Shown: piece after piece, positions 15,933-23,055 of the stretch
How the letters are laid out: each line of letters begins with the position of its first letter
How positions within the stretch are numbered: position 1 is the stretch's first letter
Assembly: GCA_963693635.1 (NCBI GenBank)
Contig: CAVOBC010000014.1
Location: 1 to 26,986 of the forward strand
Origin: CAVOBC01 sp963693635
GTDB taxonomy: Bacteria > Pseudomonadota > Gammaproteobacteria > Pseudomonadales > Azotimanducaceae
Length of the DNA stretch: 26,986 nt
Direction: 5' to 3'
The notes under the pieces: generated by a model
Told to the model about the DNA's origin: nothing
The model's input: the letters and a program-made list of their open reading frames with translations, nothing else
The model's database searches: none
Translations under genes and position numbers: made by a program

Positions 15933-16790
15933 ATGGGTCAAGAAATACCGGGTATCCTGGATGACATCGAGCGCGGTGACATCACGCCTGCCCCGTGTCC
16001 GTTTGAAGCTGACTACCACACCTTGTGGCGATGCTATCAGCGGCCTGGCGTCAGTCCCTCCGGGGTGGCGTTGATTGGTGGCGCGATTAGCGATCGCCTG
16101 GGCTGGGTGTTCCTGGGCGGCTACCAGGGTGCCATGCAGTATTGTTTTGACGCTGTGGATCGCAGCACCTGGTCTGCGTTTGTCGCGTCGGAAGATCGGG
16201 CGCACTATCCGGCAACGACTCTCGCGGAGCGGGATACCCACGTTGAACTAAATGGTGTGAAGAGCTGGGTTGCCGGCAGCCGGTCTGTCGCTGAACTGGT
16301 CGTGCTGGTGGGCGGACGGGTATTCCTGGTGCCAGCCGCGGATGCGGAGATCAGCCATCGCCGGCGGGCGTCCTTTCTCGGGGACGTCAGCCAGGGTCGA
16401 TGTGAGTTCAAGTCAACGAAAGTGCTGCATACGCAGGAACTGCAGGCGCCGCGAGCCCGCATGTTTGGTCCGGCCGAGCCCGTCTTCATCTTCCAGGCCT
16501 TGCTGGGTCAGATGCTTGCGCACGCGGTTGCGGTTCCGGCGCTGAATGCTGCGTACTGGCGCGCGCGGGTCTCCCCGGTCGCGCTTGAGCTTGCGCGAAT
16601 CGCCGATTGCGAGCTTGGTGACGAAGCGGGAGCGGTTGCCGCAGCCAACGAGGCGTACCGACAGATCGCCAGGGACTTCGCCGATGCCATCGAGGCCGCC
16701 CGGCATCCGCTCGCGCGGGACTGGCATGTCGACGGACTTCTGATCGGCATGTACTCCCGTGGCATCCGCGCCCGGGCAGCGGCTGATTGA
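15933..16790 (+). CDS. Short acyl-CoA dehydrogenase-like protein
   Basis: This 285-residue protein resembles acyl-CoA dehydrogenases in its middle: ISDRLGWVFLGGYQGAM, then HVELNGVKSWVAGSRSVAELVVLV and FLVPAADAEISHRRRASFLGD with GRCEFKSTKV, which is the FAD-contacting beta domain pattern (W-x-x-G-x-K-x-W, then the loop ending in xFxxVxV). The C-terminal half is helical and Ala/Arg-rich (VPALNAAYWRARVSPVALELARIADCE). Typical enzymes are about 380 residues; here the N-terminal helical domain is much reduced and the catalytic glutamate cannot be identified. It may be a degenerate partner subunit, as in heteromeric steroid dehydrogenases, or a non-catalytic relative. It is divergent from caiB, and its TGA directly abuts the convergent stop of the quinoprotein remnant at 16791. 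Family confidence is moderate. Confidence 0.65.
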   Translation: MGQEIPGILDDIERGDITPAPCPFEADYHTLWRCYQRPGVSPSGVALIGGAISDRLGWVFLGGYQGAMQYCFDAVDRSTWSAFVASEDRAHYPATTLAERDTHVELNGVKSWVAGSRSVAELVVLVGGRVFLVPAADAEISHRRRASFLGDVSQGRCEFKSTKVLHTQELQAPRARMFGPAEPVFIFQALLGQMLAHAVAVPALNAAYWRARVSPVALELARIADCELGDEAGAVAAANEAYRQIARDFADAIEAARHPLARDWHVDGLLIGMYSRGIRARAAAD

Positions 16791-18034
16791 TCAGTCCGCG
16801 CGAAGTTTGAACGCCATCAGCACGTTGCCGGGCATCTGACGAAACATGCTGTAACCGGACTGTACAAACAGCATGTCACCGGCGACCTGCACCCCTGCAT
16901 TGTCGATTGAGCCACCGTGCCCGGGCACCGCGTTGACCGTTGGCGTGTCCCTCGCTGTGTTGTATTTCCATAGTGTCGCACCCTCTTTGATGTCATAGGC
17001 CAGGATGTTGCCATCAAGGCTCGCGGCGAAGACAACCTCGGGAGTTGCCGTTACTGCGGCCGAGAAACCGTAATAAAACGCCTGATACAACCCAGCGAAT
17101 CTTGCCGGTCGTCATCTCGAGCGCAACGATGGAATCGCTCATGTCCGTCGCGGGCTGCGACGTATTCTCTCCCGTGCCCACGTAGATGAGCCGGCGTTTG
17201 GCATCGATCGCAGGGGTGCTCCACACCGGCGCTCCGGACGGGCCCCACCGTTGCGTTCCCACGCTGCTGACGATGGTCTTTTTCGGTTCGTCCGTCATCG
17301 GGGTCGTCCAGAGCAGCTTGCCGTCTGCGGCGCTGATCGCACTGACCGCGTCATGGTTCGTGCAGCACTCGTGTTTAGGGTTCTGGGCGACCGCGATCTC
17401 AGACGATGAGACAGGCACGTAGATGACATCCTTGAACTGAATCGCGGAGCCGGTGGCCATCGAATATTTGTGCACACCGATGGGTGCCGTCCAGAGCAGG
17501 TCACCGCTCGCCGCGTCGCGCGCCTGTATGGATGGTGAGACATCGCCGACGAGCAGCATGGGCTTGTTGCTCGTCGGGTGGGTCCCGAGGGAGACCGAGG
17601 TTCTGAAGCGCATGGGCGAGCGCTGGACCCAGCGGGTGCAGCCACTGGCCCGGTCGAGCGCAAAGAGATAGCCGCTGGTTGCAGCCACAAACACGGTGTC
17701 GTTGGTAACGACCGGCTGTGACCGGAGCGTCGTCGTCTCAGGCAGAGAGAATGACCAGGCCCGTTCAAGTTGCGTCACGTTCGCGCGCGTGCTCGGACAT
17801 CGGGCCACGGGTCACGGCGTGACTAACGCGGATCCAGTTCATCTGTCGAAGGTTGGCGAGACCGGGCGTTCGTGCGTCGATGGGCTTGTCGTGGCAAGCC
17901 GCGCAGCGACTGCGGTAGTCGTCCTGTGCGGCGGCAAGGAGCGCGGGGCTGATGCTCATAAGCAGGCTGATGATCAGCCTGCGGACGGCGGTCGCTATGA
18001 CGGTGGTCGCTATATGAAGGCTACACAAGGTCAT
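16791..18034 (-). pseudogene. Cytochrome c/PQQ-propeller quinoprotein with internal deletions
   Basis: The gene starts at ATG 18034 with a long signal peptide (MTLCSLHIATTVIATAVRRL onwards to SPALLAAA) and a c-type haem site, CAACH, in the mature N-terminus; it therefore encoded a periplasmic redox protein. A second frame, 17808-17014, holds propeller sequence typical of polyvinyl-alcohol-dehydrogenase-like quinoproteins: RSQPVVTNDTVFVAATSGYLFALDR, RWGPSGAPVWSTPAIDAKRR, YVGTGENTSQPATDMSDSIV. A third frame, 17090-16791, supplies the end: GFSAAVTATPEVVFAASLDG, GGSIDNAGVQVAGDMLFVQSGY, MPGNVLMAFKLRAD. The haem module is cut short and joined out of frame to the first blade near 17785, and roughly 100-120 residues of propeller are missing near 17090. 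With two frame breaks and two deletions the product cannot be functional. It lies downstream of the hydroxyacid dehydrogenase on the same strand. Confidence 0.8.
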
Positions 18035-18189
18035 TGGAGATCCCCGTGGATTCGTGAGGAGCCGGTAGATGCGACGACCCGGTGAGTTGCCGGCAGGCGC
18101 GGCGGCTGCGGGCGTTGCAAGGCAGGTCGGATGCAAAGGATCATCAAACATGCCTTCGGTCTCGTTCGAACCCCCGAGTCCTGGTCGGC

Positions 18190-19155
18190 TTAGTACCCGG
18201 CATCCTTGTCGATCGTACCTTCCAGCGTTTCATTGTGCCGCAGGTGACCCAGGTTGTTGATGAAGCGCTCAACATTGCGACCCGCACGATAGGGGCTTGC
18301 ACCAGCCGTATGCGGTGTCATGACGACGTTTTCCATAGCCCAGAGGGGGCTGTCCGCTGGCAGCGGTTCGCGTGGCACAACATCCAGCGCAGCACCGCGG
18401 ATTTCACCCGCTTGCAGGGCAGCAACGAGATCATCCTCGACCATCACTTCACCGCGGGTAACGTTGACGAGGAAGGCGCCCGGTTTCATTGCCTTGAAGG
18501 CTGCTGCGTCGAACTTGCCGCGCGTCTCCGGTGTCAGCGGGCAACAAACGGAAACGACATCGGACATCCGGAGCATCTCCTCAAACTGACTCGGTGTGAG
18601 AACGGTGTCGACTTCAGCACTGGTGGGTACGGCATCCCGGTCGAGCGCCACACAGTTCATGCCAAACGCGGCAGCCCGTCGCGCCGTCGCGCGTCCTGTG
18701 CCACCAAAGCCGAAGATTCCCATCGTCAGGCCGGTCAGTTCCACTTCCTGATAGCGCATGTGCGGTCGGTGATTCCACGCGTCCGGGCCGTAGCGCAAGG
18801 CTGCGGCCAACTGCCGCGTCAGCATGAGAAGCAGGCCAAAGGCATGATCGGAGAGGTGTTCGCCAACGAGCCCCTTTTCACTCGTTAGCACGACGTCGCT
18901 TGAGATGAACTCCGGGTAGAGGAACGCGTCGACGCCGGACGCGATCGCATGGACCCACTTGAGTTGCTGCGCCTGCTCAAAGAGACCCTTGCCGACGAAC
19001 CCAAGCACAACATCGGTGTTGCTGATCTCGTTGTGTGCCGTCTGCGGCGTGCACACAACGACCTCGCTACCGTCGCCCGCGGCTCCCTCGATGTTGGCGA
19101 GTTGTTGGTCTGTGACTTCTGGGAGGGTAAGTCCCGGGATGATGACGATCTTCAT
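18190..19155 (-). CDS. D-isomer-specific 2-hydroxyacid dehydrogenase family protein
   Basis: A 321-residue NAD(P)-dependent dehydrogenase that interconverts a D-2-hydroxyacid and a 2-oxoacid. The substrate domain (1-95) precedes GLVGEHLSDHAFGLLLMLTR, and the Rossmann domain carries TMGIFGFGGTGRATARRAAAFGM with the dinucleotide loop at 149-154. The catalytic trio is complete: Arg234 in VNVTRGEVM, Glu263 in DVVPREPLP and His282 in MTPHTAGASPYR. The start at ATG 19155 has AAGGA six bases ahead. The end is intact (TAG). It is divergent from the amidohydrolase at 19339 and may share regulation with it; within this region it could act on a hydroxyacid made by the neighbouring oxygenases, which is inference. 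Confidence 0.93.
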   Translation of the reverse strand: MKIVIIPGLTLPEVTDQQLANIEGAAGDGSEVVVCTPQTAHNEISNTDVVLGFVGKGLFEQAQQLKWVHAIASGVDAFLYPEFISSDVVLTSEKGLVGEHLSDHAFGLLLMLTRQLAAALRYGPDAWNHRPHMRYQEVELTGLTMGIFGFGGTGRATARRAAAFGMNCVALDRDAVPTSAEVDTVLTPSQFEEMLRMSDVVSVCCPLTPETRGKFDAAAFKAMKPGAFLVNVTRGEVMVEDDLVAALQAGEIRGAALDVVPREPLPADSPLWAMENVVMTPHTAGASPYRAGRNVERFINNLGHLRHNETLEGTIDKDAGY

Positions 19156-19338
19156 GGGTTTCCTTGTGGTATGACCGGCACGGCTGCGATGTGGACGCGG
19201 CGCTGCGTGCGCTCGATTCGGGCGATATGATGTTGGCGTTGAATCGTTATACTACTGCATCTGCTGGCCCCGTAACCGGGTGCGCAGGCAGCAGCCTTTG
19301 CGGCAAGAACTTCCGAATTCAGGTTTTGGACACAGCAC

Positions 19339-20481
19339 ATGGACTACCAGACGATCTCGGCAGACTGTCATATTGATCTCATATGGCTCCCCCCCGATTT
19401 GTTCACTGACAACGCCTCTGCGGCCATGCGGGACCGCATGCCGTACGTGAAGGAATCGAGCCGCGGCCCGGTGTGGGTGAGCAACGGCGGCGGCCAGTTT
19501 GGACTGCAGAACGGCATGGGATCAGCGGGCCGCCCATACGTCCCTGGCGTGATTCATCGATCGGACCGCATGGCGGCGCAGGGTTTGTATGAGGATGGCA
19601 AAAACGGCATCCGGCGCCTCACAGAGCCTGACCTGCGCATCCGGGATCAGGACCTCGATGGCGTTCAGGCAGAGGTGCTGTACGGCATTCTCGGCGCTTC
19701 CGGGCGTCTCAACGACGGTGCGGCGGCGACGGAAGTGATGCGCATTTACAATAAGTGGCTCGCGGACTTTTGCGCGACACATCCGGATCGCCTGGCCGGC
19801 ATTGCGTCCATTCCGAATCATGATATTGATGCCGCTATTGGAGAGGTTGAACGGGTGGCGAAGCGGGGCGGCGTGCGCGGCATCGAGGTCGCGAACTCAC
19901 CGGATATGCTGCCGCTCTATCACCCCGACTGGCATCCGCTGTGGGCCGCGATCAACGACGTGGGACTGCCGGTGCACTTTCACACCGTCGGCGGCAAGCC
20001 ACCGGATTTTCAGGCGATGCCGCCGTTGCAGCAGCGCCAGGCGTTCGCGGCATTCATCACCGGCTTCCAACTGGCCATGGCGAACGTCGTCATGGAGATC
20101 ATCTACGGTGGCGTGCTCGAAGCGTTTCCGCGCCTGAAAATGGTCATCGGCGAGAGTGGCATCGGCTGGATTCCGTACATCCTGCAGCACATGGACCTTG
20201 AGTGGGAAGATCAGTTTCAGGACCTGACCCTCACCATGCGTCCCTCGGAGTACTGGAAGCGCCAGTGCTATGCGACCTACCAGAGCGACGAGGTCGGCCT
20301 CAGGCTGCTCGACTACATCGGCGAGGACAACATCATGTGGGGCTCTGACTTCCCGCACCCCGACGGCATCTGGCCGGACTCGCAGGAGTTCATTGCGCGA
20401 GAATTCGCGAACGTTTCGGATGCCGTGAAGCGCAAGATTACGTGTGAGAACGCAGGGCGGTTGTATGGGTTGATGGGCTGA
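19339..20481 (+). CDS. Amidohydrolase family 2 (ACMSD-like) metal-dependent hydrolase
   Basis: A 380-residue TIM-barrel hydrolase of Amidohydrolase_2 (PF04909), the group including ACMS decarboxylase and gamma-resorcylate decarboxylase; members hydrolyse or decarboxylate aromatic-derived acids using a divalent metal. The N-terminal Asp9-x-His11 of SADCHIDL is the first metal site (here DCH instead of the commoner DxHxH). The motif LPVHFHTVGG provides a further histidine, ESGIGWIPYILQHMD is the strand-6 region, and GSDFPHPDGIWP gives the last metal-binding Asp. The length is normal. The upstream region is 183 bases shared with the divergent hydroxyacid dehydrogenase. After its TGA there is a GC-rich inverted repeat (20486-20491 with 20507-20512, 15-base loop) but no T tract. 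The end product is not predictable. Confidence 0.92.
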   Translation: MDYQTISADCHIDLIWLPPDLFTDNASAAMRDRMPYVKESSRGPVWVSNGGGQFGLQNGMGSAGRPYVPGVIHRSDRMAAQGLYEDGKNGIRRLTEPDLRIRDQDLDGVQAEVLYGILGASGRLNDGAAATEVMRIYNKWLADFCATHPDRLAGIASIPNHDIDAAIGEVERVAKRGGVRGIEVANSPDMLPLYHPDWHPLWAAINDVGLPVHFHTVGGKPPDFQAMPPLQQRQAFAAFITGFQLAMANVVMEIIYGGVLEAFPRLKMVIGESGIGWIPYILQHMDLEWEDQFQDLTLTMRPSEYWKRQCYATYQSDEVGLRLLDYIGEDNIMWGSDFPHPDGIWPDSQEFIAREFANVSDAVKRKITCENAGRLYGLMG

Positions 20482-21044
20482 CGTCGCCGCCACCCGGTTT
20501 TGTAGCGGCGGCAGCCTTGTTAATCAGCGCCAGACGCCTTCAGTGCACCAAGGGCGTCATTAGCTACTTCAAGGTATGCGCCCAAGATCGGCTCGTTGTG
20601 CGGCTATTACGTGCGGCGCGAGTATGCCCGCCGAGCGGCCTGAAGTCGACGCGCGCCGGTTCTCAACTCAACGGGTCAGAGGCCGAAGCCGTGGGAGGTG
20701 GCTTCAAACTCTGCACCACCACCGTCTGCGGGTACAAAGCGCATTCCGACGTCAGTCGTGCTGCCGCCGCCGTGAGTGGCAGACGGCGCGCCGCCCACTA
20801 CGTTCAGGTTGCCGGCGTCATTGATGCCGAGTATGACCTTGCCGTCCGCGATGATCGCCGGCACAGCAACGTCGAACTCGCAAGTACGAGGGCGGCGATT
20901 GCTTCAACACTGGCTGCTGTGTTTTTGAATAAAGTTCTCATCAGAGAGTCTTCAAAGATCTAGAAAGTTTGATAAATCTGGTCCCTTGCCAATGACTATC
21001 CAAGATTGGCCCCAGAAAATTGAAAACTGAGCATAAACAAGAGA
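20482..21044 (-). pseudogene. Degraded sequences including a signal-peptide-bearing secreted protein remnant
   Basis: No intact gene is present in these 560 bases. On the minus strand, ATG 20941 opens MRTLFKNTAASVEAIAALVL, a reasonable signal peptide, but that frame soon stops. Shifted by one base, the sequence continues as DVAVPAIIADGKVILGINDA, NLNVVGG and TTDVGMRFVPADGGG, ending at 20676. This resembles the mature start of extracellular beta-sandwich proteins, possibly the PEP-CTERM-sorted type, but the match is from memory and weak. Further down on the same strand (20603-20520), a 27-codon tail reads HNEPILGAYLEVANDALGAL and ends in TAA, apparently the C-terminus of another lost gene. The part from 20950 to 21044 shows nothing recognisable. 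Confidence 0.4.
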
Positions 21045-21529
21045 TTAGAGGCCGCGGCGTGGGTGGTGCCGCGGTCGAAGAGCAAAAGCGTAAAATTCCT
21101 CGACGTATTTCCGGCGGGGGCTGCCTTGGGCAGCTTTCAGGCGGCTAGCGACCGGCGGCGTCAGATCGACGCTCGATAAATATCGTACGTCACATCAACC
21201 AGGACAACACAACCGGTTGGCAGGCAAACGAGCATGGGTCGTTGAATCTTCACATCGCCGACCCGGACCCCGACATTGCCCGGCAAATACATGCCAAGCG
21301 GAAAACGCAGACGCAGGGTGCCGAGTTTCGCCGCGTCTTTGCGCGAGAATTCGGCGCTGTAGGTCAGGTTCTTGGTGGGGTCTCGCAGGGATTGGCCGAT
21401 CGCACAGGAGCCGTCTTGCTCCTGGCAGGCGAAACGCTATTGACCAAAGTCCTCAAACGGGAAAGGCTCGGCGGCCGACCCGGGAAAGGGCAGTTGCAGC
21501 AGAACGAGTAAGCCGAGGATTTGCTTCAT
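21045..21529 (-). pseudogene. Invasion-associated locus B (IalB)-like periplasmic protein, interrupted by TAG and a frameshift
   Basis: Read on the minus strand from ATG 21529, the sequence gives a signal peptide (MKQILGLLVLLQLPFPGSAA), then FEDFGQ, a TAG at 21439-21437, then RFACQEQDGSCAIGQSLRDP, YSAEFSRKDAAK, LGTLRLRFPLGMYLPGNVGV and MLVCLPTGCVVLVDV. This follows the IalB family, where a tryptophan stands at the TAG position (FGDWxxxC) and the paired cysteines C...C and C...GC are kept. After a stop at 21161-21163 a neighbouring frame continues with DLTPPVASRLKAAQGS, like the family's C-terminal helix, ending near 21045. IalB-type proteins are small periplasmic proteins of poorly defined function, despite the name. 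Two lesions (a nonsense codon and a frameshift) make it a pseudogene. Confidence 0.7.
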
Positions 21530-21636
21530 GTTGGGTGCTCGATGACGGATGCGTCGAGTCTAGCAACGACGATGTTGGCGGACAATCGGGCGCCCCCACC
21601 AACAGGCCAATGGATCACACGCTGGCAGCCGGTTGC

Positions 21637-22752
21637 TCAGGCTGCCAGATTGAAGACCGGTGCGGCGTTGTCCCAGAAAATCTTGCGGATGCTGGTCTCG
21701 GACAGCGGTTGTTCCTCGAGCGCCGCGAAACCCATTGGCCAGGTGCCGTCTGGGTGGGGGTAGTCGGTGTTGAACGTCAGGTACTCATCGCCGACGAGAT
21801 CGACGACGGATGGCAGCGTCATCTCGTCACCCCGGCACGCGACCAGAAAATTCGACTTGAAGTACTCCGTAGGCCGCTTCTTGAGGTCTGGATGTTCAGC
21901 GTTGGCAGAGAAGTCGTAGTGCTGTTCCATCCGCTGCAGCCAGTAGGGCAACCAGCCCGCGTCTGCCTCGACGTGTACGATCTTGAGATTGGGGAAGCGC
22001 TCGATGACGCCGTACCAGATGAGCGTCATCATGGCGACCATCGCCTCGAACGGGTGCGCGATGATGTGACCGGACGTGTGCGTGTCCATCCGCTCCCCGA
22101 ACGAGGGCAGGTACGGGGAGCCGGAGTCGTGGATGCAGATCGGTTTGCCGGTCGCTTCGATGGCGCGCCAGAGTGGATCATAGTCTGCGTGGTAGAAGTT
22201 GCGGTCTGCGGTCGGGTTGGGCCTTATGAAGAAGCATGCGGCACCTTTCTCATTGGCCCGTCGAACCTCTTCGATCGCAAGCTCTGGTGACTGCACCGGC
22301 AACATCGCGGCCATCAGCAGCTTGCCGGGTCCTTTGCTGCAATACTCAAGGCTCCAGTCGTTGTACGCGCGACACGTGGCCGCGAGCAACTCTGGATCCT
22401 GGAAAGGTTTGCCAAGGATCTGGCCGCCAACCGTTGGGTAAAGGACCTGGGCATCCACACCCTGGGCCTCCATGTCGGCGAGGCGGCTTTCGGGGCTGAA
22501 GCCGGTCTCGCGGGCGCGCGTGAAACGCTTCATGCCCTCCATCGTTGCTGCGTGGAATTCCTTCGAATCCATCGGGTAGCTGCCTTCCTGGCGCGTCACG
22601 GGTTCGCCTTCCACCAGCATCATGGTCTTGCCGTTCCAATCCCCGGGCGCAGGGGCGCGGTCCTGAAAAGCGGGTTCCATATAGTCCCGCCAGATGGTCG
22701 CTGGCTCCATTTGATGGCAGTCCGTATCGATGACCCGGAATCCGTTACGCAT
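21637..22752 (-). CDS. Amidohydrolase family 2 (ACMSD-like) metal-dependent hydrolase, second copy
   Basis: A second Amidohydrolase_2 protein, 371 residues from ATG 22752. I prefer this start over 22992 because AAGGGA lies about eight bases upstream and homology starts with RNGFRVIDTDCHQMEP (Asp11-x-His13). Further motifs are KPICIHDSGSPYLPSFGE, SGHIIAHPFEAMVAMMTLI, the strand VHVEADAGWLPYWLQRMEQH and the final metal-site motif TDYPHPDGTWP. It is related to the plus-strand amidohydrolase at 19339 (both have a [ST]D[YF]PHPDG.WP end motif) but diverged well beyond a recent duplication. It is intact and soluble, and ends in the chain IFWDNAAPVFNLAA typical of the family. The upstream 300 bases separate it from the moxR-type operon on the same strand, so it probably has its own promoter. 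Confidence 0.92.
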   Translation of the reverse strand: MRNGFRVIDTDCHQMEPATIWRDYMEPAFQDRAPAPGDWNGKTMMLVEGEPVTRQEGSYPMDSKEFHAATMEGMKRFTRARETGFSPESRLADMEAQGVDAQVLYPTVGGQILGKPFQDPELLAATCRAYNDWSLEYCSKGPGKLLMAAMLPVQSPELAIEEVRRANEKGAACFFIRPNPTADRNFYHADYDPLWRAIEATGKPICIHDSGSPYLPSFGERMDTHTSGHIIAHPFEAMVAMMTLIWYGVIERFPNLKIVHVEADAGWLPYWLQRMEQHYDFSANAEHPDLKKRPTEYFKSNFLVACRGDEMTLPSVVDLVGDEYLTFNTDYPHPDGTWPMGFAALEEQPLSETSIRKIFWDNAAPVFNLAA

Positions 22753-23055
22753 GCTTTGAGTCCCTTGTTTTTCGCCTGGCTGAAACGCCGATTCAGCCCA
22801 CATAAACAAAGCGGCAGACAAAAGACAAGGGGTGCCTGACGCGCCCATTCGATGCCCTCTACGCACGTCAAAATCACGCGACGAACCGGAACTCAGGACC
22901 TCGATTGCCAATACCCATGCAATTGAACACATGGAATGCGGTGAACGTGTGTGCCGGATGTCCAACTGGCGCTGGCTGGCGGAAGGATTCACGGCTCGCG
23001 TAGCGAACGTGAAATCCGTCTATCGGGGCAACCAGGGCAGATTTTCGTCAGCCCG
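22753..23055. other. Intergenic region between the vWA operon and the amidohydrolase
   Basis: These 303 bases separate two minus-strand units. They should contain the terminator of the vWA operon and the promoter of the amidohydrolase. Open frames crossing it are extensions of neighbouring ORFs with no domain. I see no convincing hairpin followed by T residues and no clear promoter. Confidence 0.4.

Noticed and set aside
19248..19253. TATACT as a -10 element between the hydroxyacid dehydrogenase and amidohydrolase genes
   Set aside because: There is no acceptable -35 hexamer 16-18 bases upstream; a six-base match alone is expected by chance.
21217..22290. 357-codon plus-strand open frame
   Set aside because: It is the shadow of the second amidohydrolase and of the ialB-like relic; there are no motifs.
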